Shown: piece after piece, positions 7,727 to 15,077 of the stretch
How the letters are laid out: the number at the start of each line of letters is the position of its first letter
Position numbering within the stretch: the stretch's first letter is position 1
Source: CAYUTA01 sp964447605
GTDB taxonomy: Bacteria > Bacillota > Clostridia > Christensenellales > CAG-138
Length of the DNA stretch: 64,000 nt
Direction: 5' to 3'
Assembly (NCBI GenBank): GCA_964447605.1
Contig: CAYUTA010000001.1
Location: 1-64,000, forward strand
The notes under the pieces: model-generated
What the model was told of the DNA's origin: nothing
Seen by the model: only the letters and a program-made list of their open reading frames with translations
Database searches by the model: none
Translations under genes and position numbers: made by a program

Positions 7727-8448
7727 TGAAGCTGTACGACCATTTGATGCAGAAGACGGAGGCCCTGCTTTCCGGGCTGCCGGGTCGGAGATGGGCTTTT
7801 GATTCCGGTTGCGTCTGGCCGGACACCGGCGAGAACGAACTGGTGCTTTTGCGCGACGCCGCCTATGAACTCGGCGGAAGCGGCCATGCGGCGGTGGGCG
7901 GGCTGTTTGTAACGGACGACAGCGCGTTGGTCGCACGCGACGAGGTTGTGCTGTTTGGACCCGATCTGCAGGACATTCGGTCGGATAACGCCTATGCGCG
8001 GCTTGCCTTTGTGCGCGTGGGCGAACTCGGCGCGCAAGACGATGCGCTGTACAGGGCCATCCGCGATATTGACTTTACCAAATACCACGTGTTTCCCCGG
8101 GGATACATGACGCGCGCTTCCGCACAGAGCCGCCGCGAGCAGGTGCGCGTTGGCAGACAGGCCTTGGACGCGGGCATCGGGTTTTCCAGCGTTGGCAGCG
8201 GCTTTATTCAAAAGTACCGGGAAAATCCGAACGTGCTGGCCGTCCGTCTGGTTTTTGTGACCGACCCGGGCGCGGACTTTTCCGCGCTGGCCGAATGCGC
8301 GAAAAAGGCGGACGATATCACCGGCGCACTCAACCACTTTCTGGAGGGAATTCCAACGGACTGCCACAGCTGCTCGCTCAAGCCTGTCTGCGACGAGGTT
8401 GAGGGAATGCGCGAGCTGCACTTTAAAAATGCAAGATCCCTGCGGTAG
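7726..8448 (+). CDS. Stand-alone protein resembling the acetyl-CoA synthase/CODH beta-subunit C-terminal region
   Basis: The 240-residue product resembles the middle and C-terminal part of the acetyl-CoA synthase/CODH beta subunit. It has an ELGGSGHAAVGGLFVTDD stretch at 48-65, the VLFGPDLQDI strand-turn at 76-84 and an RDIDFTKYHVFPRGY region near 113. It ends in a cysteine motif with C213, C216 and C222 (CHSCSLKPVC). It stops just after these cysteines, where true acetyl-CoA synthase continues into its nickel-iron A-cluster domain, so synthase activity is not expected. Together with the CooC-like ATPase it gives the cluster a CODH/ACS flavour without the catalytic proteins. Function unknown. 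Confidence 0.7.
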   Translation: MKLYDHLMQKTEALLSGLPGRRWAFDSGCVWPDTGENELVLLRDAAYELGGSGHAAVGGLFVTDDSALVARDEVVLFGPDLQDIRSDNAYARLAFVRVGELGAQDDALYRAIRDIDFTKYHVFPRGYMTRASAQSRREQVRVGRQALDAGIGFSSVGSGFIQKYRENPNVLAVRLVFVTDPGADFSALAECAKKADDITGALNHFLEGIPTDCHSCSLKPVCDEVEGMRELHFKNARSLR

Positions 8449-8792
8449 CCGTTCATCGCCGGGCGTCTGCCGGGCGGGGCGGCGGATATGAAACCAAACG
8501 TGGTTTGATAAAGCAACCGCTTTCCGTTATGCCGTGGGCAACGGAAAATTTATTTCGGGAGTGGGCAGAGCGCCGTGGCTGTGATATGATGGGATTGAAC
8601 GACTGCCCTTATGCAGGAGCCGCTTGGGGTTTGGCGTGCGGAACGACGGATTCGGGTTCATGGACCGGCTGTTTTTTAACAGCGTTGGCTCAATAGGCGC
8701 CGGATATATCGGCGTTGCGGCCGACCGGGCGCGGCGGATGTGTTTCATTTCCGCCGGGTCGCGGCGACGGGCAAGGGAGGGGGCATGCTGCA
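8449..8792. other. Intergenic region without recognisable gene
   Basis: These 344 bases hold no convincing reading frame on either strand. A small inverted repeat (AAACCA, 4-base loop, TGGTTT) lies at 8491-8506. No clear promoter or terminator with T run is visible, although the flavodoxin/enoate reductase pair that follows might have its own promoter here. Confidence 0.4.
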
Positions 8793-9308
8793 ATGATTGC
8801 CGCAATTCTCTACACATCCAACTCGGGCTTTACCAGGGAGTACGCCGAGCTGTTCGCAGAAAAAACCGGGCTGTCCGCACATAACATTCAAAACAGCATT
8901 CCGTCCGCGGTTCGTGGAAAGGACGTTGTTTACATGGGTTGGCTCATGGCCGGAAACGTGCGGGGCTTTCAAAAAGTCAACTCAAAATATAATGTGAGGG
9001 CGCTCTGCGTAATCGGGATGGCGTCCAAAGAGCAGGATCAGATCACGGAGATCAAGAAGCGTTATGGTTTGACCGATACGCCGGCGTTCTACCTGCAGGG
9101 CGGATTTGATATCAATAAGCTCCAAGGCGTCTACAGGCCCATGATGAACGTCATGCGTAAAAAAATCAGGGGCGATTTGGAAAAGCTGACCGCGCGTACG
9201 CCCGATCAGGAGGCGTTGTATCAAATGGCTACCGTTGGCAGGAGCTGCGTGTCGGAGGGGAATCTCGCCGAGGTGCTCGGCTGGTACGATACCATCAAGG
9301 CGGAGTGA
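8793..9308 (+). CDS. Flavodoxin-like protein
   Basis: The 171-residue product starts with IAAILYTSNSGFTREYAELFAEKTG, a beta strand followed by the phosphate-binding T-x-S-x-x-G-x-T loop of flavodoxins. Later segments (DVVYMGWLMAGNV and ALCVIGMAS) fit the flavin-binding 50s and 90s loops in the flavodoxin/HemG-like group. It probably carries FMN and transfers electrons. The ATG at 8793 lies about 9 bases after AGGGAGGGG. The enoate reductase gene follows after 46 bases, so the two may form an electron-transfer pair. An alternative is a protein with only structural flavodoxin fold and no flavin. Confidence 0.7.
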   Translation: MIAAILYTSNSGFTREYAELFAEKTGLSAHNIQNSIPSAVRGKDVVYMGWLMAGNVRGFQKVNSKYNVRALCVIGMASKEQDQITEIKKRYGLTDTPAFYLQGGFDINKLQGVYRPMMNVMRKKIRGDLEKLTARTPDQEALYQMATVGRSCVSEGNLAEVLGWYDTIKAE

Positions 9309-9354
9309 CCGCCGTCATAATCCAATCATTTCAGAATATTTAGGAGGAAGTCGC

Positions 9355-11628
9355 ATGAAAACAGATCCCAAAATTCAGCAACTGGTGGACAGCTATGGCA
9401 ATTGGGTGCAGGGGGAATGTGAGAATAAGGCCGGCGGAACGGCCCGCTTCACAAACGCGCTGTATCCGTATACCGCTATCTTCTCGCCCATTCAGGTCAA
9501 TCGCACGACGATCAAAAACCGCATCGTCATGGCGCCGATGGGAAACATCGACATGTGTGAGGAGACGGGCCGGCCCAACGACAAGATGCTTGAGTATTTC
9601 TATGCGCGTGCAAAGGGCGGAACGGGGCTGATTACGACCGGCCTGGTTCCCATCAGCCACGGCGTGGACAGCACGGTCACCGAGCTTGGCAAGCTCTCCT
9701 ATTTTCCGCGCATCGACAGGAGCCGCACCGTTATGTCGGGCTGGCGCGATCTCGCGCACGGCGTGCATAATTACGGCAGTAAAATTTTTGTACAGCTGAC
9801 CCCCGGTCTTGGCCGCGTAGGCAATCCGCAGTGCCTGATTACGCAGCTGAAATTCCCCAAGTCCGCCTCGTTTAATCCCAATTTTTATATTTCCGAAATT
9901 CCCTGTATGCGCCTTAGCGGCGCGGGCCTGAAGAAGATTATCAAAAACGCCGGTCAGGCCGCCGCCGACGCAAAGGCCTGCGCGCTGGACGGCGTGTATC
10001 TGCACGGCCATGAGGGATACCTGCTCGAGCAGCTGACCAATCCGGCGTTCAACCGCCGCAAGATGGGCAAGTATGCCGACTGGCAGCGCTTTGGCCTCGA
10101 TATCGTCAAGGAAATCCGTAAGCGCACGGGACCGGATTACCCCATCATGTACCGCATCGACCTGTCGCTGGCGCTGAACGAGACCTATGGAGAGGACATG
10201 AAAAACATCAAGTCCCTCAAGAAGTTTACCAACGGCCGCCTGATTGCCGATACGCTGGATTATATGGAAAACCTTGTGAAAGCGGGCGTGGACCTGTTTG
10301 ACGTGGACCTCGGCTGCTACGATAACTGGTGGCTGCCGCACCCGCCGGCCGGCATGCCGTCGGGATGCTTTCTGGAGATATCCGAAATTGTCAAAAAGCA
10401 CTTTGCCGAAAAGGAACTCAAAAGCAACGCCGGCATCGAGGTGCCGGTTGTGGCCGTCGGCAAGCTCGGCTATCCGGACCTTGCCGAGCAGGCGCTGCGC
10501 GACGGACAGTGCGACATGATTATGCTCGGCCGCCCGCTGCTGGCCGATCCTGAATGGCCCAACAAGGTCTATGCGGGACAGATCGATCAAATCCGCCCCT
10601 GCATCGGCTGCCAGGAGGGCTGTATCAACGAATTCGTCGAGGGCGGTCATCCGCAATGCGCCGTCAACCCGCGTACCGGGTTTGAAGACGTGCTCCCCGC
10701 AGTGCTTCCGCCTGCTGAAAAGCCCAAGAAGATCGGCGTAGTCGGCGCGGGCCCGGCGGGCATCAGCTTTGCGCTTTCCGCCGCAAAGCGTGGGCATGAC
10801 GTGGACCTCATTGAAAAGGAAAGCACGATTGGCGGCAAGGTCCTGCCCGGCAGCATCCCGAAGATCAAGTACGACTTTGAGAACTACCTCGAATATCTCA
10901 AACGCGAGGTCAAGGCCGCGCAGCCGCTGAAGAACTTCACGTTGAAGGTCAAGACCGAGGCGACAAACGAATGGCTCAGCGAGCAGAAGTATGACGCGGT
11001 CGTATTCGCAGTCGGAACAAAGAACGCCGTGCCGCCAATCCCCGGTATCGACCAGTGCAAGACTGTGCAGGCAACCGATCTGCTCGTTGACGACAAGCTG
11101 CTTGGCGACGCAAAGAAGATTGTGGTCGTGGGCGGCGGCGTGGTCGGCTGCGAAGCGGCTTACTGGCTCAGCTATGAAAAGGGCCGCGAGGTCACCGTCG
11201 TGGAGATGCTGCCGCACTTTATGTACGGCGCCTGTACGGCAAACCGCGGACATCTGATCTATTATATGAAGCGCGCGGGCGTGAAGCTGCTCAACTGCGC
11301 CAAGGTGGTGGGCTTTGAGGACGGCAAGGTAAAGATCAAACGCAATGTCAGCGCGGGCGCGCCTGATCCTTATAATACCTGGCAGCCGATTTTACCGGAG
11401 AATATTGAGAATCCGCTGGCAAAAAAGATCGGCGCGGAAACAAAAGACGAGATTCTCGACGCAGACCTGATCGTGCTGGCAATGGGCGGCAAGCCCGACG
11501 ACGGCCCGTTCTTCTCCGCTCAGGCGGAACATGTCGCGCCGGAACTCTACAACATCGGCGACAGCTTTGCCGCAGGACGCGTGCTTGAGGCAACGCGCGC
11601 CGCGTACAATCTGGCGGCGCGCATATAA
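9355..11628 (+). CDS. 2-enoate reductase-type NADH:flavin oxidoreductase
   Basis: The 757-residue enzyme has an Old-Yellow-Enzyme FMN barrel (about 40-410) and a [4Fe-4S] motif at C416, C419, C423 and C435. It ends in an FAD/NAD(P) domain with VVGAGPAG near residue 460 and VVVGGGVVGCEA near 585. This is the layout of 2-enoate reductase and 2,4-dienoyl-CoA reductase, which reduce activated C=C bonds such as those of cinnamate-type acids. Those acids are the products expected from a 2-hydroxyacyl-CoA dehydratase. AGGAGG lies upstream of the ATG at 9355. Its neighbours (dehydratase, activator, flavodoxin) suggest a reductive branch of aromatic or amino acid fermentation, as in Stickland metabolism. 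The substrate is not proven. Confidence 0.88.
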   Translation: MKTDPKIQQLVDSYGNWVQGECENKAGGTARFTNALYPYTAIFSPIQVNRTTIKNRIVMAPMGNIDMCEETGRPNDKMLEYFYARAKGGTGLITTGLVPISHGVDSTVTELGKLSYFPRIDRSRTVMSGWRDLAHGVHNYGSKIFVQLTPGLGRVGNPQCLITQLKFPKSASFNPNFYISEIPCMRLSGAGLKKIIKNAGQAAADAKACALDGVYLHGHEGYLLEQLTNPAFNRRKMGKYADWQRFGLDIVKEIRKRTGPDYPIMYRIDLSLALNETYGEDMKNIKSLKKFTNGRLIADTLDYMENLVKAGVDLFDVDLGCYDNWWLPHPPAGMPSGCFLEISEIVKKHFAEKELKSNAGIEVPVVAVGKLGYPDLAEQALRDGQCDMIMLGRPLLADPEWPNKVYAGQIDQIRPCIGCQEGCINEFVEGGHPQCAVNPRTGFEDVLPAVLPPAEKPKKIGVVGAGPAGISFALSAAKRGHDVDLIEKESTIGGKVLPGSIPKIKYDFENYLEYLKREVKAAQPLKNFTLKVKTEATNEWLSEQKYDAVVFAVGTKNAVPPIPGIDQCKTVQATDLLVDDKLLGDAKKIVVVGGGVVGCEAAYWLSYEKGREVTVVEMLPHFMYGACTANRGHLIYYMKRAGVKLLNCAKVVGFEDGKVKIKRNVSAGAPDPYNTWQPILPENIENPLAKKIGAETKDEILDADLIVLAMGGKPDDGPFFSAQAEHVAPELYNIGDSFAAGRVLEATRAAYNLAARI

Positions 11629-11666
11629 AGCGCGTTCCCGGTTAGCACAAATTGTAAGCTGCGCTT

Positions 11667-11698
11667 CAAGACCATCCGCAAAGCAGCGGATGGTCTTG
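11667..11698. terminator. Strong 13-bp hairpin between convergent genes
   Basis: Perfect arms CAAGACCATCCGC and GCGGATGGTCTTG enclose a 6-base loop between the enoate reductase and the convergent DUF6809-like gene. There is no immediate T run; a T6 tract follows about 17 bases later on the plus strand. It may act as terminator or transcript-end stabiliser. Confidence 0.5.
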
Positions 11699-11822
11699 GG
11701 CCGTCCAACACTTCGTTTTTTGACGGGGTAGCGCTGTGGCATGGCCTTTCCTGACAGGATTGACGCGGCATTTTCTGCAAGTGCGGTTGCTGTCTTTATA
11801 CGAGCATTACAGCTGGTTTGGC

Positions 11823-12122
11823 TTACAGCGCTTCCCCGCCGCTATACAACTCATCCATTCCCATAATCGCTTCCGCTGTCATAAGCAGCCGCAACCTGCA
11901 GCCATGGACGAGATTGTGAACTGCGGCAAGCCGGTCGATTTCGTCCTGTGCGTCGATATACCTTACAAACAGGTCTTGATCCTCTGCTCCAAGCCTGTCC
12001 GGCAATTTTTGTGCAATGCGTGACAGCAGTTCAACGGCTCTGCCATACTCGGAATCCCTTTTGAAAAACCGAATCTCCGGGGATCTGTTTCCATATGCAA
12101 ATTCTTCTGATATGCCTGACAT
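11823..12122 (-). CDS. DUF6809-like small protein (copy A)
   Basis: This 99-residue protein contains IRFFKRDSEYGRAVELL near its start and HNLVHGCRLRLLMTAEAIM near its end. It lines up with the gene at 32857-33144, whose pattern is RFFKKESEYGRAMKRL ... FIYGYRLGVLMTMEVF. I take both for the DUF6809 family of Firmicutes; its function is unknown. The chosen ATG (12120-12122 on the minus strand) has AAAGGA about 8 bases upstream. A ribbon-helix-helix gene lies 138 bases upstream in the same direction, an arrangement repeated at the second locus. The protein is helical, acidic and soluble. Confidence 0.7.
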   Translation of the reverse strand: MSGISEEFAYGNRSPEIRFFKRDSEYGRAVELLSRIAQKLPDRLGAEDQDLFVRYIDAQDEIDRLAAVHNLVHGCRLRLLMTAEAIMGMDELYSGGEAL

Positions 12123-12260
12123 TTCATCATCCTTTCTGCGTTGTTTTAATATTGCTTGAAAGGATTTGCAGCGCATGCTATAGTATTTACGCTGCATTGC
12201 CTTTAGGTAATTGTCGGTGTGGGGAGCGGCGTTTGCCTTGGTGAGGGTGCGCCGCTTCCT

Positions 12261-12425
12261 TCATTTTTTCTTGAGACCGTCGTGTATCTTGTGGACATCA
12301 CGCCGCATGACTTCTGTTTTTGATACCGCCGGAACGCGAACACAATCATTCAACTTTTCGGAAGCTTCCTGGTCAAGTCTCACTTTTAGCAAAATATCCT
12401 TTGGATTGTCGGTCGGACGCCTCAT
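12261..12425 (-). CDS. Short ribbon-helix-helix (Arc/CopG-type) DNA-binding protein, copy A
   Basis: The 54-residue product begins MRRPTDNPKD, then ILLKVRLDQEASEKLNDCVRV, SKTEVMRRDVHKIHDGL and a lysine-rich end. This is the strand-helix-helix pattern of small ribbon-helix-helix regulators found in many Clostridia. The beta strand ILLKVRL would insert into the DNA major groove. The second-locus gene at 33286-33456 shares the R-R/G-R-P-x-x-NPK start and overall plan. It lies upstream of the DUF6809-like gene and may regulate it or itself. The start is preceded only by a weak GGA. Confidence 0.65.
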   Translation of the reverse strand: MRRPTDNPKDILLKVRLDQEASEKLNDCVRVPAVSKTEVMRRDVHKIHDGLKKK

Positions 12426-12605
12426 TTTTTTATTCCACAATACAATCGCCTCACTTTTTGGGGCCGTTGATATCATAGGCTGATCGACGCCGGAAAGCCA
12501 ACCTGAAATCCCACGGATGTGAATACACGCGCTGCCTGTCGATATGCTGATACGACCATGAGGATATGACGGCTGTCAAAATACGGCGGTCACACAGTTT
12601 GTGTA

Positions 12606-12634
12606 TTAACATTTTTTGCCAAATGGGGTATAAT
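12606..12634 (+). promoter_or_regulatory. Promoter of the small winged-helix gene
   Basis: TTAACA (12606-12611) and a perfect TATAAT (12629-12634) are separated by exactly 17 bases, 54 bases upstream of the GTG start at 12689. Confidence 0.6.
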
Positions 12635-12688
12635 AATAAAAACAGTCCATCGACAACGGAATCAGTTAACATTCGGAGGAGTCGTACC

Positions 12689-12892
12689 GTGCCAAAGTCT
12701 TTTCAGGATATTGAGCAGCGAATCATTGAACTGCTTGCGCAACAGCCGATCAAACAGTCGCAGATTGGGGATCATTTCTCCATGGATCGTTATCTGGACG
12801 TTGGACACACGGTGCGCGATATGGCCGTGCGCGGCGTGATCGTGCGCGAAAAAAGCGGAAGCACCTACTGGCTGCGGCTGAAAACAGAATAA
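12689..12892 (+). CDS. Small winged-helix-like protein (67 residues)
   Basis: The product starts at GTG 12689, with GGAGGAG 7 bases upstream. It reads as helix (DIEQRIIELLAQQ), helix (IKQSQIGDHFS), recognition-like helix (VGHTVRDMAVRG) and a beta wing (VIVREKSGSTYWLRL). This matches a minimal winged-helix fold of the kind seen in DNA-binding regulators or helicase accessory domains. It has its own promoter and ends about 100 bases before the T-box promoter. It may regulate the downstream operon, but no operator is obvious. No specific family is recognised. Confidence 0.6.
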   Translation: MPKSFQDIEQRIIELLAQQPIKQSQIGDHFSMDRYLDVGHTVRDMAVRGVIVREKSGSTYWLRLKTE

Positions 12893-12989
12893 AAGCGTTT
12901 GCACAGGCGGCCACACACAGGCGGGATGTGGTGAACGGACGAAGCGTTTGATTGGGGGCGCAGAGATGCCGGTCCTCAAAAATTGCGGG

Positions 12990-13018
12990 TTGACATTTCT
13001 CGTGAAAGTTGTTAAAGT
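12990..13018 (+). promoter_or_regulatory. Promoter of the T-box operon
   Basis: A perfect TTGACA (12990-12995) and TAAAGT (13013-13018) are 17 bases apart, placing the transcript start just before the T-box stem I. Confidence 0.6.
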
Positions 13019-13024
13019 ATCAAA

Positions 13025-13280
13025 TAATATAAAATGCGACGAGGAAACCAAGTAGGCGTTTGTATGTCCCCTAAGAGAGTTGCCGGCCGGTGCAAGGCAA
13101 CGGGGTAACAAATGTTGAATACCTTTCTGAGCGGCTTGCTGAACTTGGAGTAGGCAACGACGGGAGCGCCCGTTACAGCGTCGGGATATGTCAGTATCCG
13201 ATGAGGCCGTTTTTACGGTAAATTGAGGTGGTACCACGGGAATAACCCGTCCTCTGCAAAAGTTGCAGAGGACTTTTTTA
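13025..13280 (+). ncRNA. T-box leader RNA, probably tyrosine-specific
   Basis: The leader shows the full T-box plan. Stem I contains AGTA at 13051-13054 opposite GAATACC (13117-13123). It also has a CCCC/GGGG helix, an AGAGA bulge (13074-13078), a GTTGCC/GGCAAC helix and a distal GGTGCAA loop. The T-box proper, AGGTGGTACCACGG, lies at 13226-13239. It is followed by an 11-bp intrinsic terminator stem at 13249-13273 with T6 at 13274-13279. Reading the specifier directly after the loop-E GAA gives UAC (Tyr). The antiterminator bulge UGGU would pair with a tRNA whose discriminator is A, as in tRNA-Tyr. ACC (Thr), one base over, is the alternative. T-boxes permit read-through when the matching tRNA is uncharged. 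Confidence 0.9.
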
Positions 13281-13319
13281 TTGCCCGTGTCCTACGATAA
13301 GCGATGAGGAGAAATGAAG

Positions 13320-14957
13320 ATGGTCATTACGGAAATCCTGGAAAAAAACGCGCGCCTGTACGGCGACGAGGTGAGCCTTGTAGAGATCAACCCCTCGGAG
13401 GAGCGCGACCGCGCCGTTACCTGGCGCGATTACAGCCTGATTGAAAGCACCTTTTCAGACGCGCCTTATCGCCGGGAACTGACGTGGGCTGATTTTGATA
13501 AGCGCGCCAACCGGTTTGGCAACCTGCTGCTTAGCCGTGGAATCAAGAGGGGCGCGAAGGTTGGCGTTTTGCTGATGAACTGTCTGGAATGGCTGCCGAT
13601 CTACTTTGGAATTCTGAAGGCCGGATGTATTGCCGTACCGCTGAATTTCCGCTATTCCAGCGAGGAAATTGAATACTGCCTCACGCTTGCGGATGTGGAG
13701 GTGCTGGTGTTCGGGCAGACGTTCATCAGCCGGTTAGAGCCCATTGTGGAAGCGCTTGGAAACATCCGTACGTTCTTTTTCATCGGAAAGGAAAGGCCGG
13801 ATTTTTCCGAGTCCTGCGGCGAGCTGAGCGCATACTGCTCCTGGGAAGCGCCGCCTGTGCGGCTGGAGCCGGAGGACCACGCGGCCATCTACTTTTCCTC
13901 CGGCACAACGGGGTTTCCAAAGGCGATTCTGCATAACCACCGCGCGCTGATGAGCGCATGCCTGACCGAGCAGAAGCATCATGGGCAAACCCGCGCGGAT
14001 GTGTTTTTGTGCATTCCACCGCTGTATCATACAGGCGCAAAAATGCACTGGTTCGGCAGCTTGCTTGCCGGAAGCCGCGCCGTGCTGCTGCGTGGCGTGA
14101 AGCCGGAATGGATCTGCCGGGCCATTACGGAGGAGAAGTGTACCATCGTGTGGCTGCTGGTACCTTGGGCGCAGGACCTGCTCGATGCCATCGAGTCCGG
14201 CAAGCTGGATTTGAGCCACTACTACCTCGAGCAATGGCGGCTGATGCACATCGGCGCGCAGCCCGTGCCGCCGAGCCTGATCCACCGCTGGAAAAAGGTG
14301 TTTCCCAACCATGCGTATGACACCAACTATGGGCTCAGCGAATCCGCCGGCCCGGGCTGCGTGCACCTGGGTGTGGAAAACATCGATAAAGTAGGGGCAA
14401 TCGGCAAACCGGGATACCTCTGGAAAACGCGCATCGTGGACGAAAGCGGTCAAGATGTCGAACAGGGGCAGGTGGGCGAGCTGCTTGTGCAGGGGCCCGG
14501 CGTCATGCGCTGCTATTACAAAAATCCCGAGGCGACGGCGGAGGTGCTCAGGGACGGCTGGTTATGTACGGGGGACATGGCGCGTATGGATGCGGACGGC
14601 TTTCTCTATCTGGTCGATCGCAAGAAGGACGTGATCATCTCCGGCGGCGAGAACCTTTACCCGGTGCAGATCGAGGACTTTCTGCGCAGGTACGACAAAA
14701 TCAAGGACGTGGCCGTCATCGGCCTGCCGGATGTAAGGCTGGGCGAGATCGCCGCGGCCGTCATCGAGTGTAAGGAGGGGCAAAGCTGCACGCAGGAGGA
14801 GATCGATCTCTTCTGCAAGGAACTGCCGCGATATAAGCGTCCGCGCAGAATTATATTCGCCGAGGTGCCGCGCAATCCGACGGGCAAGATCGAAAAGCCC
14901 GTGCTGCGCGCGCGCTATGGCCGCACCAGACTGGTCGAAGCGCAGACGACCGCATAG
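13320..14957 (+). CDS. AMP-forming acyl-CoA synthetase
   Basis: This 545-residue ANL-superfamily ligase activates a carboxylic acid to its CoA thioester through an acyl-adenylate. It shows the P-loop-like SSGTTGFPKA, the YGLSESAG A5 motif, and GWLCTGDMARMDADGF. The hinge DRKKDVIISGGENLYP and the C-terminal catalytic lysine region PTGKIEK are also present. The ATG at 13320 is preferred because AGGAGA lies 7 bases upstream; an ATG at 13314 is too close to it. It is the first gene behind the T-box. With a symporter, IorAB and a second CoA ligase downstream, an aromatic or aryl-alkanoic acid substrate is likely, but this is inferred. Confidence 0.9.
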   Translation: MVITEILEKNARLYGDEVSLVEINPSEERDRAVTWRDYSLIESTFSDAPYRRELTWADFDKRANRFGNLLLSRGIKRGAKVGVLLMNCLEWLPIYFGILKAGCIAVPLNFRYSSEEIEYCLTLADVEVLVFGQTFISRLEPIVEALGNIRTFFFIGKERPDFSESCGELSAYCSWEAPPVRLEPEDHAAIYFSSGTTGFPKAILHNHRALMSACLTEQKHHGQTRADVFLCIPPLYHTGAKMHWFGSLLAGSRAVLLRGVKPEWICRAITEEKCTIVWLLVPWAQDLLDAIESGKLDLSHYYLEQWRLMHIGAQPVPPSLIHRWKKVFPNHAYDTNYGLSESAGPGCVHLGVENIDKVGAIGKPGYLWKTRIVDESGQDVEQGQVGELLVQGPGVMRCYYKNPEATAEVLRDGWLCTGDMARMDADGFLYLVDRKKDVIISGGENLYPVQIEDFLRRYDKIKDVAVIGLPDVRLGEIAAAVIECKEGQSCTQEEIDLFCKELPRYKRPRRIIFAEVPRNPTGKIEKPVLRARYGRTRLVEAQTTA

Positions 14958-15077
14958 GGCGCGGATCGAATACTGGCGCGGACGCTGCGTCTGCGTACGG
15001 CCGGTTAAACCGGGCCGGCTGCGCGCGCTTCGGTGAACATAATCAGTCAGGTATCAGGAAACGGAGGTGTGCTCCAT

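Noticed and set aside
3108..8448. Calling the cluster a CO dehydrogenase/acetyl-CoA synthase locus
   Set aside because: No CODH catalytic subunit, corrinoid proteins or complete ACS with nickel site are present; only accessory-like and partial homologues occur.
8505..8696. Small plus-strand frame in the gap before the flavodoxin gene
   Set aside because: It has no ribosome site, a low-complexity Trp/Gly/Cys-rich product and no recognisable fold.
9340..11253. Long minus-strand frame opposite the enoate reductase
   Set aside because: Same artefact of GC-rich codon usage; the plus-strand protein has complete cofactor motifs.
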